Assembly (NCBI GenBank): GCA_947454025.1
Contig: CANGIZ010000018.1
Location: 1-34,885 of the forward strand
DNA length: 34,885 nucleotides
Direction: 5' to 3'
DNA from: Bacteroidota bacterium
Lineage (GTDB): Bacteria; Bacteroidota; Bacteroidia; Chitinophagales; Chitinophagaceae
Shown here: positions 24,102-32,370 of the stretch, piece after piece
How positions within the stretch are numbered: position 1 is the first letter of the stretch
Layout: each line of letters begins with the position of its first letter
Notes under the pieces: model-generated
The model's input: the letters and a program-made list of their open reading frames with translations, nothing else
Told to the model about the DNA's origin: nothing
Database searches by the model: none
Translations under genes and position numbers: made by a program

Positions 24102-25346
24102 ATGAAAAACGAAATACTTAAAAATATAGACAATCCTAAAGAACTAGAAAAATTATACCGATCAGATAAATTGGCATTCAAAAAGGCGTTTAATTTGGCA
24201 TATACCGATCATACTTCTCACCCCAATTTTCAGTTTTGGGATTTGCGATTAAATTTTAGTGAAGACGGATTAAGTTTTGGAAATCGTAAAGAGTTATGGC
24301 TCGTGTTGATCTTAACTATTATCGCTGGGTTGATTGCCAATATTTCCAATATACCAGGTATCCGAGCGGAACTATTTTTTACGCGCAATACTGCATTTAT
24401 TATCATTCCATTTTTAAGTGCCTACTTTTTAAAAAAACAAGCCCTTACACTGAATCAAATCGTTTTTGTTGCGATTGTATTTTTAGTGTCTGCAGCATAT
24501 ATCAATCTAATTCCAGATCTTCCTCTAAGTAGTTCTATAAAACTTGCGTATATCCATTTGCCCATATTTTTATGGACTGTACTAGGTTACAGTTACTTAG
24601 GGAATAGTCATTTGGATAATGATAAGAGAATTAATTTTTTAAAATACAATGGCGACCTAATAATAATGGTAGCCATCATTGTGCTCTCATGCTTTTTATT
24701 TACTGCAATAACCTTTGGACTGTTTCAACTAATTGGATATAAAATAGAAGAATTTTATATGAAGCATATTGCCATTTGGGCTATTGCAGGTATTCCTATT
24801 TTTGCAACTTACTTAATTGACAACAATCCTAATATCATAAATAAAGTGTCTCCTATTATTGCGAAAATTTTTACGCCTTTGGTATTTATTAACTTAGCCG
24901 TTTATTTAATTACGTTAATCTATGCAGGGAAATACCCGTATAATGACAGGACACTTTTATTAATCTACAATGCATTACTGGTTGGCGTATTGGCATTGAT
25001 ATTCTTTTCAGTAGCTGAGTCCGAAACGAGCACTAAGAACAATTATAAAACGATTTTGCTGCTTGGATTGTCTGTATTAACGATTATTGTAAATGTAATT
25101 GCACTGTCTGCAATTTGTTTTCGTATTATGGAATTAGGAATAACACCCAATAGAATTGCAGTGTTAGGGGGCAATGTATTCATATTTATACACTTGATTT
25201 TCGTATCCTACTCCCTATTAAATGTATTAAGAAACAAAGCGGAAGCGATTGCCATAGAAAATAGCATTGCTAAATATTTGCCAGCGTATGCTATTTGGAC
25301 TGGAATAGTAGCGTTTATATTCCCTTTGTTATTTGGCTTTAAATAA
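24102..25346 (+). CDS. DUF4153 multi-pass membrane protein
   Basis: The protein has 414 residues with a soluble N-terminal 65 residues and roughly ten membrane helices thereafter (for example LWLVLILTIIAGLIANI, FIIIPFLSAYFL, LIIMVAIIVLSCFLF, IFTPLVFINLAVYLITLIYAG, VNVIALSAICFRI). The motif FTPLVFINLAVYLITLIYAGKYPYNDRTLLLIYNALL is split across a loop and resembles the conserved part of DUF4153. Function is unknown. It ends 12 nt before the convergent YdeI-CDGSH gene, with no room for a separate terminator. Confidence 0.8.
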   Translation: MKNEILKNIDNPKELEKLYRSDKLAFKKAFNLAYTDHTSHPNFQFWDLRLNFSEDGLSFGNRKELWLVLILTIIAGLIANISNIPGIRAELFFTRNTAFIIIPFLSAYFLKKQALTLNQIVFVAIVFLVSAAYINLIPDLPLSSSIKLAYIHLPIFLWTVLGYSYLGNSHLDNDKRINFLKYNGDLIIMVAIIVLSCFLFTAITFGLFQLIGYKIEEFYMKHIAIWAIAGIPIFATYLIDNNPNIINKVSPIIAKIFTPLVFINLAVYLITLIYAGKYPYNDRTLLLIYNALLVGVLALIFFSVAESETSTKNNYKTILLLGLSVLTIIVNVIALSAICFRIMELGITPNRIAVLGGNVFIFIHLIFVSYSLLNVLRNKAEAIAIENSIAKYLPAYAIWTGIVAFIFPLLFGFK

Positions 25347-25358
25347 GCGACTCAAAAT

Positions 25359-26000
25359 TTATTTTTTGGCAAATTTGTGGGAACCATCACAATTAGGCAT
25401 TCTTTTGGATAAGCCACAGGTGCAGTCATTTAAACCTTTTCCACACAAAATTTTAGTTATTGATTTTTCGATTCTAGCATTACGCGTAGTCGATTGTTTA
25501 GCTCCATCAAAAAATAATATATACGCTCTTTGGCGACCAGGAGTAAGTGCAAAAAAAGCTTTTTTCAATAGTACATTCTTTTTAAAAATAGCAGTAAGCT
25601 CTTCTGGCAATGGATACACTTCTGTTTTTTTAGTTTCTACTTTAGCACCTGACTTTTCAATATCAATGGCCTGTTTGATATAGGATTTTATAACTGCTTT
25701 TTGTTTTACGATCTCTTGTAATTTAGTGAATCGTATTTGTCTAGCGGATTGTACTTGTACAGTTTGCTGAACCAATATACCCTTAGTATCCTTGATTAAG
25801 GCTCCTTTAAAAAACAAAAGAGCGCAATATGCTTTGAATCCATGAATCAAAACAATATTTGCGCCCTCCAATGTATAGCAAGGATGTTTCCATTTAATAG
25901 ATTCTTCCAATTTACACTCCAGCACAATATTTCTGAGCGCATCAAATTCCTTTTGCCAGTTTTTTGCCTTGATAATAAATTGGTCAACCTGTGGATTCAT
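25359..26000 (-). CDS. DUF1801/YdeI-like protein with C-terminal CDGSH iron-sulfur motif
   Basis: The protein has 213 residues in three parts. Residues 15-110 match DUF1801 (ESIKWKHPCYTLEGANIVLIHGFKAYCALLFFKG). Residues 125-185 match the C-terminal part of YdeI/OmdA proteins (PLPEELTAIFKKN, FFALTPGRQRAYILFFDGAKQSTTR, ARIEKSITKIL). Residues 193-208 fit the CDGSH 2Fe-2S pattern CxCx2Sx3PxCDGSH exactly, with Cys193, Cys195, Cys204 and His208. YdeI relatives are linked to stress or bacteriocin protection; CDGSH proteins bind a redox-active, labile cluster. It is the last gene of the run from 29466, 23 nt after the Gfo/Idh/MocA stop. The function of the combination is unknown. Confidence 0.85.
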   Translation of the reverse strand: MNPQVDQFIIKAKNWQKEFDALRNIVLECKLEESIKWKHPCYTLEGANIVLIHGFKAYCALLFFKGALIKDTKGILVQQTVQVQSARQIRFTKLQEIVKQKAVIKSYIKQAIDIEKSGAKVETKKTEVYPLPEELTAIFKKNVLLKKAFFALTPGRQRAYILFFDGAKQSTTRNARIEKSITKILCGKGLNDCTCGLSKRMPNCDGSHKFAKK

Positions 26001-26023
26001 CAGTTCAGTTTAATCAAAAAAAG

Positions 26024-27424
26024 CTATTTCAATTTCATATTAATTGGATCCCATTGTATGATTTTTTTGTTGAAATAACTTTCATTACAAGCCAATGCAG
26101 GAGCTGCTGCTCTAAATCCAAATGCTGCGTCTTCTACAACAGGCTTCCCTGTTCTGATCGAATCAAAGAAATTTGTAAAATGATCTAAATGGTCATCATA
26201 ACCAACTGGTGCTTTATATACCACATCTTCTTTTGTTTTTCTTTTCTTTTGTTCGGCAGTCCATTTAGCGTTGTAATCTTTAGTCATTTCGTCCTGCATA
26301 GTTTTAGAGAAGGTAAATACAGAATCATACCCTCCAAAACCAGGCGCTTCCGGCATATAGCTATGTTTCACTATAATGTCATTTCCTTTTACATCCATAA
26401 CCCCTTCTGACCCTATTAGTCGAATCACTTCTTGTCCACCAGTACCACTCACAAAATTTACTTGCAAGGTCATTTGGAAAGCAGGATGATCGGCATTTTT
26501 TCCATATTGCATTACACCCGACATTACATCCGGCATGTTTCTGCCATCATTCCAATGACTAAATTGACCAGTACTATAAATAGTTTCAGGCCCTTTTGAA
26601 TTGGTAATAAAGTGCGTGCCACTTAATAAATGAATAAATAAATCGCCTGCTACACCCGTACCTACTTCTTTAAAAGCGCGCCACCAGAAAAATTTCTTAG
26701 CATCAAATTCCATCTTGCCCGTCACTTCAATAAACTTACTCCAGTCAGTTGTTTCAGGGCTTGCATCTTTAGGAATGGTATATTCCCAAGCGCCAATGGA
26801 ACTTTGGCGATCGTAAACTGCATTCACCATATTCAATTTTCCAATCTCACCAGCAGCTAATAATTCTTTTGCTTTTGCGAGTCCAATGCTACTCACTCTT
26901 TGTGATCCTACTTGTAAAATCTTGCCTGATTTTTTTGCAGCATCCATTACTGAATAACCTTCAGCAATTTTATATACCATTGGCTTTTCACAATACACAT
27001 GCTTGCCTTTTGCCAATGCGTCTATAGTGATTTTTGCATGCCAACAATCGGTGGTGGCAATGATCACTGCGTCAATATCAGGACGATCTAAAATGTCTTT
27101 ATAATTACGTGTTGTAAATAAGTCCTTGCCATAGGTTTCCTTTGCATTTTCTAAGCGGCCAGTATATAAATCACAAATACCTGCCAATTCAACACCCGGC
27201 ACTTTTAAAGCTGTGCTTAAATCAAAATGTCCTTGCACCCCAAATCCAATCACACCCAATCTTATCATTTCGCCAGCCGATATTTTCTTTTCATACAATA
27301 AAATTCTTTCTTCGGCCTTTTGCTTGGACGCTAAAGAACTTAATGGAGAAGCAACGGTAGCAATACTTGTAGCACCAATGAGTTGCAGAAATTTTCTTCT
27401 TGAAGAGGCAGATTCGTTTTTCAT
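26024..27424 (-). CDS. Gfo/Idh/MocA family oxidoreductase with Tat signal
   Basis: The protein has 466 residues. The N terminus SSRRKFLQLIGATSIATVASPL (in two parts: twin-Arg 9-10 with FLQ, then hydrophobic stretch) is a Tat signal, so it is exported folded with its cofactor. The Rossmann domain has GVIGFGVQG (57-65) and the conserved EKP (146-148). The C-terminal domain has WWRAFKEVGTGVAGDLFIHLL and QFSHWNDGRNMPDVM. The family oxidises or reduces sugars, often at C3, with tightly bound NAD(P). A sugar or glycoside substrate is likely from neighbours: PD40 propeller, 2OG oxygenase and TIM-barrel isomerase-like protein. No DUF1080-type keto-glycoside hydrolase is in the window. Confidence 0.93.
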   Translation of the reverse strand: MKNESASSRRKFLQLIGATSIATVASPLSSLASKQKAEERILLYEKKISAGEMIRLGVIGFGVQGHFDLSTALKVPGVELAGICDLYTGRLENAKETYGKDLFTTRNYKDILDRPDIDAVIIATTDCWHAKITIDALAKGKHVYCEKPMVYKIAEGYSVMDAAKKSGKILQVGSQRVSSIGLAKAKELLAAGEIGKLNMVNAVYDRQSSIGAWEYTIPKDASPETTDWSKFIEVTGKMEFDAKKFFWWRAFKEVGTGVAGDLFIHLLSGTHFITNSKGPETIYSTGQFSHWNDGRNMPDVMSGVMQYGKNADHPAFQMTLQVNFVSGTGGQEVIRLIGSEGVMDVKGNDIIVKHSYMPEAPGFGGYDSVFTFSKTMQDEMTKDYNAKWTAEQKKRKTKEDVVYKAPVGYDDHLDHFTNFFDSIRTGKPVVEDAAFGFRAAAPALACNESYFNKKIIQWDPINMKLK

Positions 27425-27488
27425 GGTTTGTGTTTTAAAACTGTTTAAAATATTTCAGTGGATTTTTTAGATGATAATTATTAGGGGT

Positions 27489-28409
27489 CTAGTCCATTAA
27501 TTCATAACGTACATAGGCGAACTTTTTTCCGTCAGGGCTCCAGGAAGGAACATTAATGGTACCCTGCCCTCCATAAAATGCTTCAGTTAAACTGGTTAGT
27601 TTTTTTGTTTTTAAATCCAACAAGCGCAACATAACTTGACGCCCAAAGGGATGCGTTTGTTTTTGATCTTCCAAATAAGTTATAATGGTAGCTACTTTAT
27701 TATTTGGTGCTATATGCGCAAACCAATTAGAATGCGCATCAAATGTCATTTGCTCGGGATTTGAACCATCGGCATGCATTCTCCAAATTTGCATTGAGCC
27801 CGTGCGATAAGAATTGATATAAATAAATTTACCATCGGGTGTATATTCGGGGCCATCATCCAAACCTTCAGTTGTGGTTAATCTAATTTCTGCTCCACCA
27901 TTCACATTCATTTTATACGCATCATAGTTGCCGTTTCTATTAGCACAGTACACAATATCCTTGCCATCAGGCGAAACTCCATGCCAATAAGAAGTAGACA
28001 CAGGCGTAATTTGAACTGGCTCACCGCCCTCTGAACCCACTTTGTAAATAAAGGAAGTATGTTCTTTTATTTCAGGTTTTGCACTAGAAATAAAAAGTGT
28101 TTTACCATCAAATGAATAACCATGGTCGTTATTGGCATCTTGTACTTTGCCGGTATTGAGTTCCCCTAGCTTGTCACCCATGGGGCTGATCTTTTCTAAA
28201 TGTCCTAAACTATTAACAAGTAAATACTTGCCATCGCGTGACCAATTCGGCGCCTCAAAATGACGCATTTCTCTAAGAATTAATTCAGATTTTCCCGAAG
28301 CAAGATCATAAATATATAGGGAGCTTATTACTTTTTTACCTTCAGGCACTTGTGCAAAAGCAGATAGTGTAAAAGGGATACAAAAAAATGCTACAAATAG
28401 CTTTTTCAT
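27489..28409 (-). CDS. Exported TolB-like PD40 beta-propeller protein
   Basis: The protein has 306 residues with a signal peptide (MKKLFVAFF to SAFAQ). It is built from repeats of the PD40 type: APNWSRDGKYLLV, DHGYSFDGKTLFIS, WHGVSPDGKDIVYCA, PEYTPDGKFIYINS and PSWSPDGKKFAYV, enough for a six-bladed propeller. Such proteins are usually non-enzymatic binders, but similar folds include oligogalacturonate-type lyases, so an enzyme cannot be excluded. An ATG two codons upstream (28415) is an equal alternative start. It lies between the PhyH gene (about 80 bp upstream) and the oxidoreductase gene (64 bp downstream) on the same strand. Confidence 0.85.
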   Translation of the reverse strand: MKKLFVAFFCIPFTLSAFAQVPEGKKVISSLYIYDLASGKSELILREMRHFEAPNWSRDGKYLLVNSLGHLEKISPMGDKLGELNTGKVQDANNDHGYSFDGKTLFISSAKPEIKEHTSFIYKVGSEGGEPVQITPVSTSYWHGVSPDGKDIVYCANRNGNYDAYKMNVNGGAEIRLTTTEGLDDGPEYTPDGKFIYINSYRTGSMQIWRMHADGSNPEQMTFDAHSNWFAHIAPNNKVATIITYLEDQKQTHPFGRQVMLRLLDLKTKKLTSLTEAFYGGQGTINVPSWSPDGKKFAYVRYELMD

Positions 28410-28494
28410 AGGCATAGGTTTTACTAAGTAAACAATCGTCTATGAATTTAAGCAATAGTATTAATAATTCCCTTTTTATATTATCGTAAATGAA

Positions 28495-29466
28495 CTACCA
28501 CTTTTCCGCGCCTAATAACTTCTTCCCTAAATCAGTCAGCACCGCTGTATCATATTTAGTTTGCTCCCAATTTCTTGGATCACCAGGAAAAGCAAAACCT
28601 TCTGGTGCGATTCTATTTTTCCAAGAGTTCACTCTCCACTCTTTTAAAGCTTCATTGTCTTCCTCTGCTGGCATCATAGAAATATATTGCGCAACACGCA
28701 CTTTGTCCTCACTATTATTTGCTCTAATACCATGAGGTTCGGTACTATTAAAAATTAATAAGTCGCCCGCTTCTAATTTTACTTTGGTAGGAGTAAAACC
28801 TGTCGTGTCAGGTTTAAATCGATCTCTGTCTTCGGGCTGTGTTAATTTCCAAGTATCATAAGTTCTAAATAATTCAGGAATACATTGGAAACCTCCCATG
28901 TTTTCGTCGGTTTGATCGGCTAAAGCCAAAACGCCCTGAACGTTAACTGGCTTAGTTTCTGGGTCATAGTCCCAATGAATAAATGCCTTGTATTCAAATC
29001 CAGGTCGAATTGGAAAGTTTAAATTTGCTCGGTCAATCGTTACCCATAATTTTTCTGTTCCCCAAATATCAACAAACGCATCATATACTCTTTGCATTTG
29101 ACGGTTGTTCCATAAGTGTTGGTTATTGTAACACTCCACCATACCGGTATTAGCCAACTCCTTCATTTTCATTTCGGCACGTGGCGCTGTGTACCAAGTA
29201 TCTTTATTATTGGGGTCTTTCTCTTCAAATTCCCATAAAAACTTTGCAGTCTCCAAAGCCTGTTCACGTTGAACTGCATTTTTAATAACTATATAACCAT
29301 TGTGAATCCAAAACATCCAATCTTCTTCGCTTAAAACACGAAGTGGTTTTCCATTGGAACGATCGTTTAATTTTTCAGCGCTACTTTTTGCAGTAGATGG
29401 ATTCCCAGGAATGTCCTTGTGGGCATTATTAGGCATCATAGTTGGAGCCATCGTTTGTTGTTGCAT
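28495..29466 (-). CDS. Phytanoyl-CoA dioxygenase (PhyH) family Fe(II)/2-oxoglutarate oxygenase
   Basis: The protein has 323 residues and no signal peptide. After a low-complexity N-terminal 35 residues comes VLSEEDWMFWIHNGYIVIKNAV, typical of PhyH. The Fe(II) triad is visible as His164 and Asp166 in FIHWDYD, and His245 in STEPHGIRAN, followed by Arg257 in DKVRVAQYIS for 2-oxoglutarate. Hydroxylation of a small molecule is expected; phytanoyl-CoA itself is unlikely. The ATG at 29466 was chosen over an upstream TTG at 29505, which would put a repeat arm inside the gene. It is the first gene of the run and divergent from the AraC regulator. Confidence 0.9.
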   Translation of the reverse strand: MQQQTMAPTMMPNNAHKDIPGNPSTAKSSAEKLNDRSNGKPLRVLSEEDWMFWIHNGYIVIKNAVQREQALETAKFLWEFEEKDPNNKDTWYTAPRAEMKMKELANTGMVECYNNQHLWNNRQMQRVYDAFVDIWGTEKLWVTIDRANLNFPIRPGFEYKAFIHWDYDPETKPVNVQGVLALADQTDENMGGFQCIPELFRTYDTWKLTQPEDRDRFKPDTTGFTPTKVKLEAGDLLIFNSTEPHGIRANNSEDKVRVAQYISMMPAEEDNEALKEWRVNSWKNRIAPEGFAFPGDPRNWEQTKYDTAVLTDLGKKLLGAEKW

Positions 29467-29500
29467 AAATTTAAAGTTTGTGTGGTTTGATGTATCAAAA

Positions 29501-29560
29501 ATCAATACTTTAAAGATGTTATAAAATAGCTGAATTGACCAATATTTGACCTGTATTGAT
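29501..29560. promoter_or_regulatory. Candidate AraC-type operator: phased direct repeat inside an inverted repeat
   Basis: Two copies of TTGACC start at 29535 and 29546, 11 bp apart, on the same face of the helix, as AraC-family half-sites often are. They lie inside a perfect 8-bp inverted repeat, ATCAATAC (29501-29508) and GTATTGAT (29553-29560), whose centres are 52 bp apart, about five turns. The whole sits in the 136-bp gap between the divergent PhyH and AraC genes. A near-match -7 box (AATATTTG, 29541-29548) for the AraC gene overlaps the second TTGACC. Confidence 0.5.
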
Positions 29561-29602
29561 ATTTTAACAAATTATTTATAGTCATTGTGTTATTTTGGTG
29601 TT

Positions 29603-30451
29603 ATGAAACTGACTTTAGAGACCATCAAGCCCGATTCGGGGAGCTCTTTTAGAATTTTACTAACCCCCAACCTTAACGATATATTTTTTTGGCATTTTCA
29701 CCCCGAAATTGAAATTGTGTTTGTAGAAGCCGAAAAAGGGATCCGCCATATTGGGGACCATATTTCCACTTATGAAGAAAGTGACTTAGCCTTAATTGGT
29801 TCCTACATCCCGCACTTAAATTTTGACTATGGCGTTAAAACAACCGTCGAAACAGTTGTAGTTCAATTAAGAGAAAGTTTTTTCGACAAAGGCTTGCAAC
29901 ATTTTCCGGAGTTCAATGAAATCATTGCATTATTTGAAAGGGTAAAATCCGGTGTGGCATTTTATGGATCAACTAAACAAATTGCTGGTGAACGGATGAA
30001 AAAAATTGCAGCGCTTACAAAATTTGAACAGTTTGTTGAGTTAATTGGTATTTTTCAATTCTTGGCTAAAAGCGAAGAGTATGTAATCTTAAACGCCCGA
30101 GCCATTTCTAATCTAATCATATTAAAGCAACAGGACAGGATGCTTCAAATTTATAAACATGTTGAAGAACATTTTAAAGAAAAAATAGATACCCACATAA
30201 TTGCCAAAAAATCAAACTTATCCGTGCCCGCATTTTGTAGGTATTTTAAAAAGGCAACCAAACTCACCTATACCGATTTTGTAAATCAGTATCGGATCAC
30301 TTACGCAAAAAAATTATTGTTACAAGGCATGAATATCTCGGAAGCTTGTTTTGAATCTGGCTTCGAAAATCTATCCTATTTTAGTAGGGCCTTTAAAAAG
30401 GTTACTGGCATTGGACCTTCTGTTTTCAAGAAAAATAATTTTGAAAAATAA
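29603..30451 (+). CDS. AraC family transcriptional regulator
   Basis: The protein has 282 residues. The N-terminal 100 residues look like a cupin ligand domain (FFWHFHPEIEIVFVEAEKGIRHIGDH, SDLALIGSYIPHLNFDYG). The C-terminal 100 are the double helix-turn-helix of AraC: MLQIYKHVEEHFKEK, KKSNLSVPAFCRYFKKATKLTYTDF (in parts), ISEACFESGFENLSYFSRAFKKVTGIGPSVFK. The ligand is probably a sugar or sugar derivative. The start is the ATG at 29603; the frame extends back to a TTG at 29585 without added domain sequence. It probably controls the divergent PhyH-PD40-Gfo-YdeI run and itself through the repeats at 29501-29560. Confidence 0.92.
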   Translation: MKLTLETIKPDSGSSFRILLTPNLNDIFFWHFHPEIEIVFVEAEKGIRHIGDHISTYEESDLALIGSYIPHLNFDYGVKTTVETVVVQLRESFFDKGLQHFPEFNEIIALFERVKSGVAFYGSTKQIAGERMKKIAALTKFEQFVELIGIFQFLAKSEEYVILNARAISNLIILKQQDRMLQIYKHVEEHFKEKIDTHIIAKKSNLSVPAFCRYFKKATKLTYTDFVNQYRITYAKKLLLQGMNISEACFESGFENLSYFSRAFKKVTGIGPSVFKKNNFEK

Positions 30452-30479
30452 AAAGGCCCCACAATAGCAGGGCCTTTTT
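30450..30479. terminator. Bidirectional Rho-independent terminator
   Basis: The arms AAAAAGGCCC (30450-30459) and GGGCCTTTTT (30470-30479) are perfect complements around a 10-nt loop, with A- and T-tracts on both sides. It overlaps the AraC stop codon and lies between the convergent AraC and TIM-barrel genes, so it should end both transcripts. Confidence 0.9.
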
Positions 30480-30498
30480 AAATATTTCTGGTTAACGA

Positions 30499-31392
30499 CT
30501 ACTTAAATCCAATACTCGCTAATCCTTTGTGGCTAATTACAATCGCTTCCAATGGAGTTTCATTAAAACAAGCATCTTGCTCAACATAATAGTATTGCAT
30601 ACCTGCTAATTTTTTATTTGCTAAAATGCGTTTAAAATCAATGTGGCCATTGCCTACTGGAGCGAAACGACCTTGATCATCCATATCTTTTACATGCCAA
30701 ATTTTAAAACGACCTGGGTAGCGCTTAAAGTAAGCTACTGGGTCTTGGCCTGCTTTAGTTACCCAATACAAGTCCATTTGAAAATTAACAACACTTGGAT
30801 CACAATGCTCTAATAAATAATCCAATACCACATTGCCATCATCGTCTTTTGAAAATTCAAAATCGTGGTTATGGTATAATAATTGTAAACCAGCAGCTTT
30901 ACATTTTTCTCCAAGCTTATTTAAAATATCAGCTAAATTTTTTGCTCCCCCTTTCATGCCCATTTTCTTATTTACAGCATCATAGCTAAATAAGCCCATA
31001 GGAGGCACAGGAATTACAAAATACTTAAAGCCAACCGCTTTTAAGTCAGCAATTTGTTGATCCACATTATCAAAATTCACAGAACCTTGGTGTGCTGAAA
31101 TGGGTGTTAATTTCATTTCAGTCAACAAAGCTTTAAAATCAGCTGGAGATAAATTATAAAATTTACCGTTGTTGTATCCCGCCGATTCTACGTTTACATA
31201 TCCCGCTTGTGCCACTTTTTCTAAAGTAGCGCGCGCGTCTTTAGTCATATTATCACGAACCGTATATAAAGCCAAGCCTCCAAATGGTTTAGTAGGATCT
31301 TGTACTTTGTCGATTGGTTTGAAAGCTAGTAGTGCAATAGCAAAAAATGCACATCCAGCTAAAATAGGTTGAAGAAATTTGTTGGTTTTCAT
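30499..31392 (-). CDS. Exported TIM-barrel sugar isomerase/epimerase-like protein (AP endonuclease 2 family)
   Basis: The protein has 297 residues. An N-terminal hydrophobic segment (about 6-24) directs export; LAGC within it resembles a lipobox, so a lipoprotein is possible. The barrel shows ALYTVRD, VESAGY, PISAHQG, YHNHDFEF (173-180), FQMDLYW and WHVKDMD, with Glu, His, Asp and His as likely metal ligands. The family isomerises or epimerises sugars, or acts on keto-sugars. It may process the product of the Gfo/Idh/MocA oxidoreductase, but a terminator and the AraC gene separate them, so the link is inferred. The ATG at 31392 is preferred to a TTG three codons upstream. Confidence 0.88.
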   Translation of the reverse strand: MKTNKFLQPILAGCAFFAIALLAFKPIDKVQDPTKPFGGLALYTVRDNMTKDARATLEKVAQAGYVNVESAGYNNGKFYNLSPADFKALLTEMKLTPISAHQGSVNFDNVDQQIADLKAVGFKYFVIPVPPMGLFSYDAVNKKMGMKGGAKNLADILNKLGEKCKAAGLQLLYHNHDFEFSKDDDGNVVLDYLLEHCDPSVVNFQMDLYWVTKAGQDPVAYFKRYPGRFKIWHVKDMDDQGRFAPVGNGHIDFKRILANKKLAGMQYYYVEQDACFNETPLEAIVISHKGLASIGFK

Positions 31393-31536
31393 AGCAAGCA
31401 ATTGTATTGATTATTTTTAAATAATTTGATTCATCAATTTACAGAATTTGTAACTGAAAACGCCTAATTAAGCCAAATTTTATATGAGTTATTGACTAAA
31501 ATAGGATTTGCACAAGCGTATTAAGGATTGTACTTG

Positions 31537-32355
31537 CTAATTATTGGAAAAATACTTTTTGAAGAATAAGATTTGATAATCAATATTTTTACTCCAGTAT
31601 TCGTTGGAATGACCGCCTGGTCTTTCAATGTAATCGTGATTAATTTTTAGTTTTAAAAGCTTTTCATGCAAAGATCTATTTACCGCTAAGAAAAAATCAT
31701 CTACTCCGCAATCCACAATAATTGCTAACTGATTATTTTTAAGTTTTTCTACTTGACTAAGTACCGTGTTTTCTTTCCAACGATCTGGATGCTCTTCATA
31801 AGTACCTAAATCTTTTTTAATATCCCAATTATTGGGGAAGGGTGTGAAATCAACTCCACCCGAAGTGCTGCCAGCTGCCCCGAAAACATCTAAATGTCTT
31901 ATGGCTAAAAACATAGCACCATGACCGCCCATGCTAAGGCCAGTTATCGCTCTGTACTTCACTTCCGATTTAGTTGGAAAATGACTGTCAATATATGGCA
32001 CAAGTTCTTTTGTAATATAGGATTCGTATTGAATCGTACTGTCAATGGGACTATCAAAATACCAACTACCAAAACCGCCGTCAGGACAAACAAATATTAT
32101 TTTTAAATCATCGGCAGTTTTAGAAAGCTGTGGTGCTATTTTACTCCAGGTTGCATAATTACCACTATATCCATGCAACAAATAAACAACTGGATAATTT
32201 TCAGGATTGATACTTGAAGTAGTTGGCTTAATTACTACAAACTTGGTTTGCTTTTTTAAAAAACTGCTTTGCAATTGTAAAGTATCAACAGTGCTTGCAA
32301 ATACAGAAAAACCAATAATTGCAAATAGAATCGTTAAATAATATCTTAATTTCAT
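31537..32355 (-). CDS. Exported alpha/beta esterase (putative esterase, esterase D-like fold)
   Basis: The protein has 272 residues and a signal peptide (MKLRYYLTIL to VFAST). The esterase fold shows VVYLLHGYSGNYATW, PDGGFGSWYFDSP, the nucleophile elbow GLSMGGHG (Ser141), the acid in VDCGVDDFF (Asp219 or Asp220) and His249 in RPGGHSNEYW. Relatives include feruloyl and acetylxylan esterases and S-formylglutathione hydrolase; export argues for a carbohydrate-ester substrate. The ATG at 32355 starts the signal peptide; a longer reading from 32397 would overlap the divergent VOC gene. The two divergent starts are only 15 bp apart. Confidence 0.9.
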   Translation of the reverse strand: MKLRYYLTILFAIIGFSVFASTVDTLQLQSSFLKKQTKFVVIKPTTSSINPENYPVVYLLHGYSGNYATWSKIAPQLSKTADDLKIIFVCPDGGFGSWYFDSPIDSTIQYESYITKELVPYIDSHFPTKSEVKYRAITGLSMGGHGAMFLAIRHLDVFGAAGSTSGGVDFTPFPNNWDIKKDLGTYEEHPDRWKENTVLSQVEKLKNNQLAIIVDCGVDDFFLAVNRSLHEKLLKLKINHDYIERPGGHSNEYWSKNIDYQILFFKKYFSNN

Positions 32356-32358
32356 ACC

Positions 32359-32366
32359 CAAATATA
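32359..32366 (-). promoter_or_regulatory. -7 promoter box TATATTTG abutting the esterase start codon
   Basis: This perfect TAnnTTTG match on the minus strand ends 3 nt before the ATG at 32355, in the 15-bp gap between divergent genes. If used, the transcript would start at or inside the start codon. It lies in an AT-rich stretch, so chance is possible. Confidence 0.45.
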
Positions 32367-32370
32367 TATA

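Noticed and set aside
31411-31432. ATTATTT/AAATAAT inverted repeat upstream of the TIM-barrel gene
   Set aside because: It is made only of A and T in an AT-rich gap, so a chance match is likely. The rest of 31402-31536 shows no clear promoter box or structure.
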